From Bacteroidales bacterium (GTDB lineage: Bacteria > Bacteroidota > Bacteroidia > Bacteroidales > Rikenellaceae), in the NCBI GenBank assembly GCA_910574205.1, contig CAJSYJ010000001.1:963888-1027887 (forward strand): a stretch of DNA of 64,000 nucleotides, given 5' to 3'. Below are positions 1 through 8,268 of this stretch, one piece after another; positions within the stretch are counted from its first letter, which is position 1; the number at the start of each line of letters is the position of its first letter. Position numbers and translations under genes: made by a program. Under the pieces are notes generated by a model. It had not been told where the DNA came from. It made no database searches and saw nothing but the letters and a program-made list of their open reading frames with translations.

Positions 1-131
1 TATTACGCTGATTATAAGCCATATATAACTACACCACCCGACGGCATCATCATTGACATAATCTCTATCGAAACCGGCACGGCAAACGATACGTGACACG
101 GAAAGATGTTAAACCTAAACAAGAGAAGATT

Positions 132-458
132 ATGAAAAAGATGTTTTTTGCAGCGGCATTTCTTACGGCAGCAACCGTCGGCACTACATTCGCACAGGAC
201 GCAACGTCAGCAGACAATAACACGGCAGCCGTCGAGCAGGTCGTAGTCGAGTTCGTCGACGTAGATATCGACACCCTCCCGGCAGCCGTCATGGAGGCCG
301 TGGCGACGATCGACCGCGAGGCCCGCATCGCCAAGGCACAAGCCAAGGAGCAGGATGGCGCCAAGATCTACAAGCTGACACTTGCCGCCGCCGACGGCAC
401 GACGCAGGAGCTCTGCCTCGACGAAAACGGCAACCGCATAGAGCCCGAGAAGGCCTGA
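132..458 (+). CDS. Secreted PepSY-like small protein
   Basis: A 108-residue protein. I chose the ATG at 132 because it starts a clear signal peptide (MKKMFFAAAFLTAATVG, cleavage near TFAQ-D) and is preceded by an AG-rich stretch; an in-frame ATG at 93 would add a charged leader in front of it. The mature part has alternating short strands and a C-terminal pattern (KIYKLTL then DGTTQELCLDENG) resembling PepSY-like/DUF2874 domains of Bacteroidetes periplasmic proteins. A second protein of the same general type is at 18820-19257. The exact role is unknown; periplasmic or outer-envelope location is inferred from the signal peptide. Confidence 0.7.
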   Translation: MKKMFFAAAFLTAATVGTTFAQDATSADNNTAAVEQVVVEFVDVDIDTLPAAVMEAVATIDREARIAKAQAKEQDGAKIYKLTLAAADGTTQELCLDENGNRIEPEKA

Positions 459-549
459 TCGACCGATCCGACAAAGCACACTGAATTTCCATCCGATCCG
501 TCTGCCGCCCGCGGCAGGCGGATTCTTCGTCAGGCCGTGCGACGGTCTA

Positions 550-581
550 TTTGCATATATGGCGCAAAGAACGTATATTTG
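550..581 (+). promoter_or_regulatory. Promoter upstream of lpxB
   Basis: TTTG at 550-553, a 20-bp spacer, then TATATTTG at 574-581. This matches the Bacteroidetes -33/-7 consensus (TTTG, TAnnTTTG). It lies about 90 bp upstream of the lpxB start at 670. Confidence 0.6.
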
Positions 582-669
582 TCATACGTATCGAAGCCGC
601 CCCGGCAGTCTCCCGCGCGAGCCGGCCGGAGAGCTTCGGCGCTATATGACTTATGCAAAACGACATCCG

Positions 670-1806
670 ATGAAATACTATATCATAGCCGGCGAGCCGT
701 CGGGCGATCTGCACGGCGCCAACCTCATACGCGGTCTGCTCGCGGCCGACCCCGCGGCCGAGCTGCGCTTCTGGGGCGGCGACATGATGGCCGAGGCCGG
801 AGGAGAGCGGAACCTTGCAAAGCACTACCGCGAGACGTCGTTCTTCGGCTTCGTGCAGGTGGTGCGGCATCTGCCGACCATACTGCGGCAGATCGGCCAG
901 TGCCGCCGCGACATAGATGCGTTCGCACCCGACGCGGTAATACTTATCGACTACCCGGGCTTCAACATGAAGATAGCGCGCTTCGCACACCGGCGCGGCT
1001 ACAAGGTGTTCTACTACATAGCCCCCAAAGTCTGGGCATGGAAGGAGCGGCGCGTCAAGGAGTTGAAACGGTATGTCGACCGGCTGTTCATCATATTCCC
1101 CTTCGAACGCGACTACTTCCGCGCGAAGGGCATCGAGCCTCTGTTCGAGGGCAATCCTCTTGTCGACGCTATCGAGAGCCGTCGTGCCGCATGGCCCTCG
1201 CGCGAGGAGTTCGCACGCCGCAACGCTCTGGGCGACAAGCCGCTGATAGCGCTGCTGGCCGGCTCGCGCCGCAGCGAGATACGCGACAACCTCGCCGATA
1301 TGGCACGTCTTGCGGCCGAGTTCCCCGACTACCGCTTCGTGGTTGCCGGCGTCGACTGGATCGACCGCGCCGCATATGAAAAATATCTCAGCGGCACAGG
1401 CATAGGCTTCGTCTGCGGACAGACCTACGAGCTGCTCTCGGTAAGCGAGGCGGCACTCGTGACCTCGGGCACGGCAACGCTCGAAACGGCACTTATCGGC
1501 ACCCCCGAGATAGTGCTCTACCACATACCGTGGCTCTACGAGAAGCTGCGGCCTATATTCCTGAAAATACCGTACATATCTCTGGTAAATATCAATCTCG
1601 GCCGCGAGGCCGTCCGCGAAATCGTAGCCTCGCGCTTCGATCTCGACGCCGCACGCCGCGAGCTGCAATCCATTCTCACGGGCGGCAGCGACCGTGAGCG
1701 CATGCTCGGCGACTTCGCCCGGCTGCGCGAAATAATCGGCCCGGCAGGTGCGAGCGAACGGTTCGCCCGACGCATGGTCGGCATACTTAGAAACGACTCG
1801 AAATGA
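670..1806 (+). CDS. lpxB: Lipid-A-disaccharide synthase
   Basis: A 378-residue GT19 glycosyltransferase that joins UDP-2,3-diacylglucosamine and lipid X to make the lipid A disaccharide at the cytoplasmic face of the inner membrane. The N-terminal AGEPSGDLHGA motif is diagnostic, followed by IDYPGFN, a PKVWAWK segment and the C-terminal TSGTATLE donor-site motif. Length is normal for the family. The ATG at 670 begins exactly at the conserved N-terminus (MKYYIIAGEPSGD), so the longer upstream reading frame was rejected. The stop overlaps the next start (ATGA at 1803-1806), indicating translational coupling with the FAH-fold gene. Confidence 0.95.
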   Translation: MKYYIIAGEPSGDLHGANLIRGLLAADPAAELRFWGGDMMAEAGGERNLAKHYRETSFFGFVQVVRHLPTILRQIGQCRRDIDAFAPDAVILIDYPGFNMKIARFAHRRGYKVFYYIAPKVWAWKERRVKELKRYVDRLFIIFPFERDYFRAKGIEPLFEGNPLVDAIESRRAAWPSREEFARRNALGDKPLIALLAGSRRSEIRDNLADMARLAAEFPDYRFVVAGVDWIDRAAYEKYLSGTGIGFVCGQTYELLSVSEAALVTSGTATLETALIGTPEIVLYHIPWLYEKLRPIFLKIPYISLVNINLGREAVREIVASRFDLDAARRELQSILTGGSDRERMLGDFARLREIIGPAGASERFARRMVGILRNDSK

Positions 1807-2378
1807 AGATAATAACCGTCATCAACAACTTCTGCGACGCGGGCGACGCACCGCGATGGTACTGCAAGGCCGACACGTCGCTGTTGCGCAACAACGACGC
1901 ATTCTACATCCCCGACAGCATGGGACGCATTGCGGCCGAACCGCAGATCGTCATCCGCATATCGCGCCTTGCCAAGTGCATCGGCGAGCGGTTCGCCCCG
2001 CGCTGCTACGACGAAGTGGCACTCGGCGTCAACTTCACGGCCGTCGATATGCTCGACCGTCTGCGCGCCGACTCGCTGCCGTGGGAGCATGCCGTAGGCT
2101 TCGACCACTCGGCCGCACTCTCCAACAGCGCTCTCGGCAGGGAGAGGCTCCGCGACGGGATGCGCTTTACGATCGACGGCGAGGAGCGTCTTACCACCGG
2201 CACCGATGCCATGCGCTTTACCGTCGACCGCATCGTAAGCTGCCTGTCGCATGCCATGACGCTGCGCATCGGCGATCTGATCTATCTCGGCTCGCCCGAG
2301 CGGTTCGACGTCGCGGCCGGATGCAACTACCGCGTCGCGCTCGGCGCGGACACCCTGCTCGATTTCGATATCAAATAA
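1803..2378 (+). CDS. Fumarylacetoacetate hydrolase family protein
   Basis: A 191-residue protein with the FAH fold reduced to its core. The segment PDSMGRIAAEPQIVIRISRLAK, followed by PRCYDEVALGVNFTAVD and the later HAMTLRIGDLIYLGSP, matches the substrate-binding strand arrangement of FAH-family hydrolases and decarboxylases. The family usually acts on diketo-acids with a bound divalent metal; several acidic residues (E137-type, D-x-x-E) are present, but I cannot assign a substrate. It overlaps lpxB by 4 nt, and the PAS protein gene begins 9 nt after its stop, so the three are probably co-transcribed. The functional link to lipid A is unclear. Confidence 0.75.
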   Translation: MKIITVINNFCDAGDAPRWYCKADTSLLRNNDAFYIPDSMGRIAAEPQIVIRISRLAKCIGERFAPRCYDEVALGVNFTAVDMLDRLRADSLPWEHAVGFDHSAALSNSALGRERLRDGMRFTIDGEERLTTGTDAMRFTVDRIVSCLSHAMTLRIGDLIYLGSPERFDVAAGCNYRVALGADTLLDFDIK

Positions 2379-2387
2379 CCCGCTATT

Positions 2388-2738
2388 ATGGAATTTAACC
2401 CCAACGACTTTCCGCAGTGCCCGTGGACCGACTCGCTCTCGGGCTGCGCCGTTACCGTCTGCGATGCCGGCTGCATCGTCATCTATCAAAACACCCGCTC
2501 GATCGAGGTCAACGGCGACGTGCGCGGCAAATCGCTCATACCCTGCCACAGCGAACGCTCGCGCCGCATCATAGCACAACTCCTCGACGAGGGCACGCCC
2601 AACGCCTACACTATCGACAAGCGCGGCCAGCGCAAACTGATCTACCAAACCCCGTGGCGCCGCGACGGCGGGATATGCGGCCTGGTCGAGTTCTCGCTCG
2701 AAATACCCGCCGACATGCCGCACTACGTAAGAGCGTAG
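2388..2738 (+). CDS. Small single-PAS-domain protein
   Basis: A 116-residue protein with no signal peptide or membrane segment. The sequence CAVTVCDAGCIVIYQN, then a GDVRGKSLIPCH helix region and the closing strands RKLIYQTPWRRDGGICGLVEFS, fit a PAS core of the kind seen in free-standing Bacteroidales PAS proteins. Three cysteines in the first third could bind a ligand or metal, but this is speculation. It is the last gene of the lpxB unit. No output domain is attached, so any sensing role would need a partner. Confidence 0.65.
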   Translation: MEFNPNDFPQCPWTDSLSGCAVTVCDAGCIVIYQNTRSIEVNGDVRGKSLIPCHSERSRRIIAQLLDEGTPNAYTIDKRGQRKLIYQTPWRRDGGICGLVEFSLEIPADMPHYVRA

Positions 2739-2957
2739 CCAGTGCCCCACGACGAATGAACACGTGGCGGATGATCCCGCACACGTACATGATCCGGCAG
2801 ACTACGATACCGCAGGCCGCCGATGCAATCGCTCGCGCCGGCCGAAAATATCGCTCGGCTCCATACGATATTATTCGCAAGAGTCATCCGTAGTAATATC
2901 GATACTGTCCGGCCGAAGCGATTTATCGGCAAGTTAAGGCTGCATGCAATGCAAAAC

Positions 2958-2989
2958 AAAACACCCGACGAAATATTCGCCGGGTGTTT
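2958..2989 (-). terminator. Terminator of the CAU tRNA
   Basis: An inverted repeat (AAACACCCG and its complement) flanks a short loop and is followed on the minus strand by a T-rich stretch (TTTTGTTTT). It lies directly downstream of the tRNA. Confidence 0.75.
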
Positions 2990-2990
2990 G

Positions 2991-3065
2991 TGGATCCTGT
3001 AGGGCTTGAACCTACGACCCCCTGATTATGAGTCAGGTGCTACTAACCAACTGAGCTAAGGATCC
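2991..3065 (-). tRNA. tRNA with CAU anticodon (elongator Met or Ile2)
   Basis: A complete cloverleaf on the minus strand: acceptor arm GGATCCT/AGGATCC, D-arm with GCTCAGTTGGTTAG, anticodon stem CCTGA/TCAGG with loop CTCATAA (anticodon CAT), and T-arm GGTTCAAGCCC. There is no encoded CCA. It is not initiator tRNA, because the anticodon stem lacks the three G:C pairs. Choosing between elongator Met and lysidine-modified Ile2 would need a tRNA covariance-model comparison. Confidence 0.93.
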
Positions 3066-3088
3066 GACGTTTTCACGCTTTTGTGGCA

Positions 3089-3119
3089 CAAAGATAGGTA
3101 TTTTGTCCGGAAATTCAAA
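3089..3119 (-). promoter_or_regulatory. Promoter of the CAU tRNA
   Basis: On the minus strand TTTG (3119-3116), a 19-bp spacer, then TATCTTTG (3096-3089), about 24 bp before the tRNA. The spacing equals that of the two other tRNA promoters in the window. Confidence 0.75.
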
Positions 3120-3335
3120 TTATTTCGCAAAAAAAATATTCGACTGCACCCCGTTCCGACTGCATCCGGCGCAGACGACGATTGCGGCTTCGGATGCAGT
3201 CCACACTTGTTCGGGCACGGCAGCGGCACGGCGCCGGGGAATATGGAATGCACGTTCCTGCCGGCCGCACGCAGGCGCGATACATCTGCGGCTCGACGAC
3301 AAAAATGCGATTCAATTAAAATATCAGGCCATATG

Positions 3336-3366
3336 GTTGCGGCAAAGATATTTTTTGCTATCTTTG
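3336..3366 (+). promoter_or_regulatory. Promoter of the L31 gene
   Basis: GTTG at 3336-3339, 19 bp, then TATCTTTG at 3359-3366. It is 38 bp upstream of the L31 start codon. Confidence 0.65.
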
Positions 3367-3403
3367 CCGCGAATTAAGTACTTAATTAAACAAAAAGACG
3401 AAA

Positions 3404-3670
3404 ATGAAAAAGGGTATTCATCCGGAAAATTATCGTTTAGTGGCGTTCAAGGACATGTCGAACGACCACGTGTTTTTGTGCAGGTCCGCCGTTTCGACAA
3501 AAGAGACCATCGAAGTGAACGGCGAAACCTATCCCGTATACAAGATGGAAATCTCTAACACGTCTCACCCGTTCTATACAGGTAAGATGAAGTTGGTGGA
3601 CACCGCCGGACGTGTGGATAAGTTTATGAGCCGTTACGCAAAACGTTACGATAAGAAGAACGCCAAGTAG
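3404..3670 (+). CDS. rpmE2: 50S ribosomal protein L31 type B
   Basis: An 88-residue bL31 protein. The opening MKKGIHPENYRLVAFKDMSN and the block SHPFYTGKMKLVDTAGRVDKF are typical of bL31. The CxxC zinc-binding pairs of the long-lived type A form are missing (one cysteine only), which identifies the zinc-independent type B form used by Bacteroidetes. It is a monocistronic gene with its own promoter and a strong terminator. Length is normal. Confidence 0.95.
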   Translation: MKKGIHPENYRLVAFKDMSNDHVFLCRSAVSTKETIEVNGETYPVYKMEISNTSHPFYTGKMKLVDTAGRVDKFMSRYAKRYDKKNAK

Positions 3671-3720
3671 ACCGGCGCTCGCCGAAGGCGCCTTCCCGAT
3701 GCGGAGCGCCGATCGAAATT

Positions 3721-3758
3721 ACATCCCGACAATCAACAGATTGCCGGGATGTCTTTTT
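3721..3758 (+). terminator. Terminator after the L31 gene
   Basis: ACATCCCG(A)CAATC and its complement ATTGCCGGGATGT enclose a short loop and are followed by CTTTTTG. A standard intrinsic terminator that also marks the end of the core segment before the relaxase remnant. Confidence 0.85.
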
Positions 3759-3809
3759 GTATGTCATGCTCGGCATACCATGCCTGCGGGCGAAGATAAT
3801 CGTACCCGG

Positions 3810-4915
3810 TCGGTCATATATCACTCGACTTTCATCCAGACGATGCTCCGAAGATGACGGACGAACTTATGACCGAGGTGGCGCAGGAATACATGAGGCA
3901 GATGGGGCTGACCAATACCCCATACATAGTGGTACGACATTATGACAAGGCGCATCCGCATTGCCATATCGTTTTCAGCCGGGTTGACTATGACGGCAAG
4001 ATACTGACTCAGACCACCAACTTCAAGAAGAATGAGCGCGTCTGCAAGGCTCTCAATCTGAAACACCGTCTCACGCAGGGCAAGAGCAAACTTAATACAG
4101 ATGTTTCAAAACTGCGGGGAAAAGATAAAATCCGTTACCCACTTGTCCACAATATAGCCGGAGTGTACATCCGTCCGGAGATTCAGGACTGGAACTCGTT
4201 TCTCATTGCTCTTAAGCAGCAGGGTATAACAGTCAAGGAAAAGACCGGACAATCAGGGAAAACGAATCTGTATTACTGCACAGGCAGACATGAATTCTAG
4301 TACAGGAAACTCGATCCCTTTTTCAGCCGCGAGAATCTTGAATTGAAATTCAAGGCTCGTCGAGAGAAACAACAAGCGGCAAAGACTTACCCCGTAACCG
4401 CACCACAGTCTAAATCACAACGGCAGTCACAGCCTAAATCAAAGCAGCCGGAGCCTATTGTTATCCCGCCATTGCCGGATATAGTATGCGGTGTAAAGAT
4501 TGACCGACTTAAGCAACAAGCCTATCAGGAAGGCAAGTTCATCAGCATCGGAATCTGTGCCCCCGGAGGCGTTGTACCAATCAATCATTGGATTTGGTAC
4601 GATTTCGACAAACGAGAACCCGTAATGAGTCGTACATATCCCTCTGACCACAAGATTCCGGAAGCCTTCCTGCGACAACTGGCAGCAAAGCAATCCTCAG
4701 CATCGTCATCGCCGAGTGCCGGAATCCGCCTATCATCGCCTTCTCTCGGTGGAAACATTCCTGAAGAACAAGGTTTCGCTCACGACAGAGGAATGCCGGA
4801 CGACTTCAAGCACTTCCTTGAATTGCACCCCGGTATGAGCATCGAAGAAGCCCTGCATCGTTTCCGTGACGAGCAGAAAGTCAAGCAACGCCGCAAAGGT
4901 CTGCGTTTACATTAA
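3810..4915 (+). pseudogene. Decayed relaxase/mobilization nuclease (MobB-like)
   Basis: The frame starts abruptly at about 3810 without a start codon (GHISLDFHPDD, a relaxase motif). It runs through the catalytic histidine cluster YIVVRHYDKAHPHCHIVFSR and is stopped by a TAG at 4298-4300. It then resumes in the same frame to 4915, with the usual Lys/Gln-rich linker and a conserved C-terminal domain. Changing TAG to CAG would restore one protein, so this is a nonsense mutation on top of an N-terminal deletion. The N-terminal catalytic tyrosine is lost. The family nicks oriT in Bacteroides conjugative and mobilizable elements; here it is a relic that shows past element integration between L31 and tRNA-Phe. 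Confidence 0.85.
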
Positions 4916-4987
4916 GCAAATAAGAGTCGCTGAAATAACTTGCTTTCAGCCGACTCTTAATTACACAAGGTAGTGGAGGGAATACAA

Positions 4988-5755
4988 TTAGTCTGTATTC
5001 CAACGAGCATCTGAATCTCCATCATAGGCATCCAATGGGTCAGAATACTCATTGTTATTTATATAGTCCTCATATGGTGGTTCATAGTCCATCTCTGGAG
5101 TTATGTTTTCTATATTTCCATGAATAAGCCCGTAATGGTCAATACAATATTGGTACTTGAATTCATCAATAATTTCAGAGACCACAATAAGACCATCATG
5201 GAAATTATTATCTATGGAATCTAAACAATATTTCGGTTCTATGACAATATTGCAGTTTATATCCATAAATCCGACCTTCCCATTTAAGACAACCCCTATC
5301 GTATATTCCCAAGCATCAACCATTTGGTCATATCTAGGCTCTACCAAAACTTTTCCATCGGTATCAATGACACCGAATTTACCATTCTTCTCAATTAGCA
5401 ATCGATTATAAGCAAACAGATGAATCTCATCATATATATTTGGCAGGATAATTTTACCTTTATAATTCAATAAGCCTTTATATCTGCTACTTGATCCATA
5501 TTGTTTGAGTTTGTCAAATATGGAATTTGATGGAGAGGGCACAATCTCATTTGGCCTAATTGTCTTTCCAAACACAAAAAGATTTTCTAATCCATATTCA
5601 GTAGAAGAATCTTTAAAGTATCCATAAATAATCATATTATTTGCCAGAAGAAACTCATAAGAATCTGTAAAAAAGGACAGCGCATTGAGCTGGCTCGCAA
5701 CGGCAGTCAGTTCATTTACTCCGGTAATTTCGATGTATTCCATATAATTAATCAA
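4988..5755 (-). CDS. WG-repeat-containing protein
   Basis: A 255-residue AT-rich gene. Two or more WG-type repeats are visible: GKFGVIDTDGKVLVEPRYD and GKVGFMDINCNIVIEPKY, each with the G-K-x-G-x-x-D pattern followed by a I/V-x-P-x-Y strand, and a diverged earlier one (KGLLNYKGKIILPNIYD). There is no signal peptide, so cytoplasmic. WG-repeat proteins are probable beta-propeller or beta-hairpin scaffolds of unknown function, often on mobile elements in Bacteroidetes. The C-terminal 40 residues are very acidic. It ends convergently with the relaxase relic and starts 7 nt from the end of the next minus-strand gene, suggesting an operon. Confidence 0.75.
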   Translation of the reverse strand: MINYMEYIEITGVNELTAVASQLNALSFFTDSYEFLLANNMIIYGYFKDSSTEYGLENLFVFGKTIRPNEIVPSPSNSIFDKLKQYGSSSRYKGLLNYKGKIILPNIYDEIHLFAYNRLLIEKNGKFGVIDTDGKVLVEPRYDQMVDAWEYTIGVVLNGKVGFMDINCNIVIEPKYCLDSIDNNFHDGLIVVSEIIDEFKYQYCIDHYGLIHGNIENITPEMDYEPPYEDYINNNEYSDPLDAYDGDSDARWNTD

Positions 5756-5762
5756 TAAATCG

Positions 5763-6464
5763 TTATGACTTACTCGGTTTCCGTGTAAGTTTTAACATAC
5801 CATTGGATAGTTCCACGACTTGCAAATATTCCTTTTGTTCTGAAATCTGATGTGGTGTTAATTCTCCAATTTCTGTACTGAAACCAACTAAAGTTACTTT
5901 GCCATTAGTATCAATAAAAGCACATGACTTAAACTTTTTACCAGTATGTGGATTGGTTAATTCCTTAGTTACCTTCGTGCTTCCATGAAGTTTGGCAAAT
6001 TCTAACAAAGGTGTTACGGAAACAATGTGAATGGAAGAGTCATCTTGAACCTTGATAAAATTAGATACACAGAAATCAATAAATTGAGATTTTCCATAAT
6101 ACCCATAATTTCCATGCTCTGTGGTGGATATTCCACAAATGCAGAAATCTCCATCTAAACTAAATTCTAACGAATATAGTTTGGAGAATCGCGTCCTTTT
6201 ATTACGTATAAAAAGAAGAGTGTGGACTTCTCCAATACTTCCATTTAAAGGCATTTTAAAAGCGTTTATCTCTAATTCTGGATTTGATGACAAGGTGGTA
6301 GTAGATATATTTATCTTATAAAATTGATCTTCAAATTCATCAGGGATATTTGACGGACTAATTATATCAATATACTCTTTCTTTCCATTCATGTATTTCT
6401 CAATACTCTGAGGTAATAATTTAAAAGAATACAAAAAATTGAACTTTACAGTTCTGCTTGTCAT
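5763..6464 (-). CDS. Hypothetical protein, C-terminal part of a frameshifted gene
   Basis: A 233-residue reading frame with no recognised domain, mainly beta-rich and soluble. The same frame stays open upstream to about 6719 with no ATG. Removing one base from the four-base T run at 6708-6711 (AAAA on the coding strand) joins it in frame to the 6703-6945 fragment as one protein of about 393 residues (GVYSK followed by SDITFRL). I therefore think this ATG is internal and the gene is split by a 1-bp insertion, or by a sequencing error. The codon use is AT-rich like its neighbours. Confidence 0.5.
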   Translation of the reverse strand: MTSRTVKFNFLYSFKLLPQSIEKYMNGKKEYIDIISPSNIPDEFEDQFYKINISTTTLSSNPELEINAFKMPLNGSIGEVHTLLFIRNKRTRFSKLYSLEFSLDGDFCICGISTTEHGNYGYYGKSQFIDFCVSNFIKVQDDSSIHIVSVTPLLEFAKLHGSTKVTKELTNPHTGKKFKSCAFIDTNGKVTLVGFSTEIGELTPHQISEQKEYLQVVELSNGMLKLTRKPSKS

Positions 6465-6702
6465 ATCAGGTAATTTTGAGCCAGAATTCTCCGTAGCCTT
6501 GTAATTATCTTCACTATTCTTTGTTTGATGTGGTTGAATTTCGGGTTTAATACCGATATCTTTACATATGTTATCCCAAATTTGCTCAAAACTAGTTTGA
6601 GACTGGAATGTCCAAGTTTTAGTGCAATGAGGTAATGATTTTCCAGAAGACGAGTAAGTGACTACATATGTGAATAATGTCCGTTTAAGCCTGAAAGTTA
6701 TA

Positions 6703-6945
6703 TCAGATTTTAGAGTAGACTCCTACTGGCGCATCACACACTATAACTCTATTCCATAAATAAGAAATATTATAGCAAATAAAGACTCTACTAATCTCGC
6801 GCACTAAAGGCGAAAAGATTGTTTCGATGCCACCTAAAGAATCTATTAGATTTCTAGTCGCGGATTTTATCTTATAAACTTTAAAACAACATACCGAAAT
6901 GACTGAAATAAATAAAATGACGAGTGCTATTAAAAAAGTCTCCAT
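6703..6945 (-). CDS. Membrane-anchored N-terminal fragment of the same gene
   Basis: 80 residues beginning METFLIALVILFISVISVCCF, one strong N-terminal membrane segment, followed by a short helical region. It ends at a TGA directly after the AAAA run where the frameshift to the 5763-6464 frame is proposed. Taken together, the two pieces describe a protein with a single N-terminal anchor and a large cytoplasmic beta-rich domain. Function unknown. Confidence 0.45.
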   Translation of the reverse strand: METFLIALVILFISVISVCCFKVYKIKSATRNLIDSLGGIETIFSPLVREISRVFICYNISYLWNRVIVCDAPVGVYSKI

Positions 6946-7028
6946 AGAATATCTATAGCTTAAAAGGACTAATAAAGTTTAAGATATTAAGCATTACACA
7001 ATGTGTCTCAAGTTATCGTAACAATGAT

Positions 7029-7673
7029 TTATTTATCTTTTATTCTCCCGATTTTACATAATCTTTCAAATACAGTTGTGTCGGTAAGTCGGTGATACCG
7101 ACTAAGTCCTTTAATTAGCCCACTTCCAAACTCTTTATGTAAAAAGGTCATTACGCTAAACTTGGGATTGTTATATAGCGTTAAGGTATAATTCATGTCC
7201 GTCTGACATAATACCTCCCGATCTGAACGCCCATCCATTACACAAGCGTTTAATCGATTGAATTGTTGCTGGTAATAATGAGCTGTTTTAGCAAATATAT
7301 TTTCCTGTATTTTTTGCTTAATTTGCTGTTGTTGTATTCTAACAGCTTGAGCGACCTCATAAAATTGTTCTATTTTAGCGAAATCAGAGGAACTCAACCG
7401 TGAAGCATAAATATGTTTATACTTATCCCATGCATTTTCTTCAAAAATTGGGATAGAGTAATGTAGTTGTTGCTCATAAATTGCCTCACCAGAAACTCCC
7501 TCAGCTTTTAAATACTCAATATTCTTCTCAATGTTTTTTATTTGAAGAATAAGAATTGTTGTTGCCGATTTTAGGTTCTTATGCTCCTTATTAAGGTATA
7601 TAAATAGAGTGACCAGAACTGTAATTACTAATATTATTGTCTGAAAGAAATTTGAATTCAAAAATACCATCAT
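7029..7673 (-). CDS. Membrane-anchored helical protein of unknown function
   Basis: A 214-residue protein, AT-rich. Residues about 8-27 (FFQTIILVITVLVTLFIYL) are a single transmembrane segment. They are followed by a long mostly helical region (Lys/Gln-rich, likely coiled coil around residues 35-60 and 105-135) and a globular C-terminus. Start may be the first or second Met of MMVF. Its topology resembles the gene 5763-6945, and it shares orientation and base composition, so these are probably cargo of the same lost element. I do not recognise the family. Confidence 0.55.
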   Translation of the reverse strand: MMVFLNSNFFQTIILVITVLVTLFIYLNKEHKNLKSATTILILQIKNIEKNIEYLKAEGVSGEAIYEQQLHYSIPIFEENAWDKYKHIYASRLSSSDFAKIEQFYEVAQAVRIQQQQIKQKIQENIFAKTAHYYQQQFNRLNACVMDGRSDREVLCQTDMNYTLTLYNNPKFSVMTFLHKEFGSGLIKGLSRYHRLTDTTVFERLCKIGRIKDK

Positions 7674-7689
7674 GTAACTAAATGAGTTT

Positions 7690-8020
7690 TATTGTTCATC
7701 GTATAATGCAAAGTTACAAAATTTTTATGGAATTTTAACTGTTAAGCGTGGCGACCCGGCGAAAACTTGGCTGAGGTCACTACATTTTTGAGGCTCGTAG
7801 ATAGTTAAAGTCTGTTAAAGTTTGGGGTTTTGAGGTGGCGATGTGGGGTTGAATGACGCTGAACGGATTTGAATAAATTTGAAATATACGCTGATTATCA
7901 ACGCATTAAGCTACCGCAATAAAAGATGTGCACCTGTTGTGACACGCATAACGAGCAATATTTCAGCGTATTAGTATAGGTGTGGTGACTTTTGTGGTAA
8001 CTCGGAGGGGTATAGTTGAA
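7690..8020. other. Non-coding stretch between AT-rich cargo and tRNA-Phe
   Basis: About 330 bp with no convincing reading frame on either strand. It includes short repeated themes (GTGGTGACTTTTGTGG, GTGGCGATGTGGGG) but no repeat of the tRNA-Phe 3' end that would mark an att site. Probably the eroded edge of the former element. Confidence 0.4.
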
Positions 8021-8023
8021 TAA

Positions 8024-8056
8024 AAGACCGCTAACTCATTGAGAATTAACGGTCTT
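8024..8056 (-). terminator. Terminator of tRNA-Phe
   Basis: AAGACCG(T)TAA and its complement form a hairpin, followed on the minus strand by TTTTATTC. Located 3 bp past the tRNA 3' end. Confidence 0.75.
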
Positions 8057-8059
8057 CTG

Positions 8060-8132
8060 TGGTACCACCGGGAGTCGAACCAGGGACACAAGGATTTTCA
8101 GTCCTTTGCTCTACCAACTGAGCTATGGCACC
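8060..8132 (-). tRNA. tRNA-Phe (GAA)
   Basis: Acceptor GGTGCCA pairs with TGGTACC. The D-arm contains GCTCAGTTGG, the anticodon loop CTGAAAA gives GAA, and the T-arm is GGTTCGACTCC. CCA is not encoded. The 3' end faces the element scar at 3.8-8.0 kb, so it is a plausible former integration target, although no duplicated 3' end is visible. Confidence 0.95.
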
Positions 8133-8170
8133 ATTGTATATTGCCGGCACTTACCGTACCTTAGCGAGTG

Positions 8171-8201
8171 CAAATATAAGCATATTTTTTGTTTCTGCAA
8201 A
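8171..8201 (-). promoter_or_regulatory. Promoter of tRNA-Phe
   Basis: On the minus strand TTTG (8201-8198), 19 bp, TATATTTG (8178-8171), 39 bp upstream of the tRNA. A divergent -7-like box TAACTTTG at 8221-8228 would serve the flavodiiron gene. Confidence 0.75.
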
Positions 8202-8268
8202 AATTTTACTGAAATTATATTAACTTTGTTTTCGAAAACGGATATTAAACAATTTTACCTATCAATAT

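Noticed and set aside
547..1668. Long frame antisense to lpxB
   Set aside because: Composition artefact opposite a well-supported gene.
8060..8132. tRNA-Phe as attB of the 3.8-8.0 kb element
   Set aside because: I searched the far side near 3.76-3.81 kb for a repeated tRNA 3' end and found none, so only adjacency is claimed.
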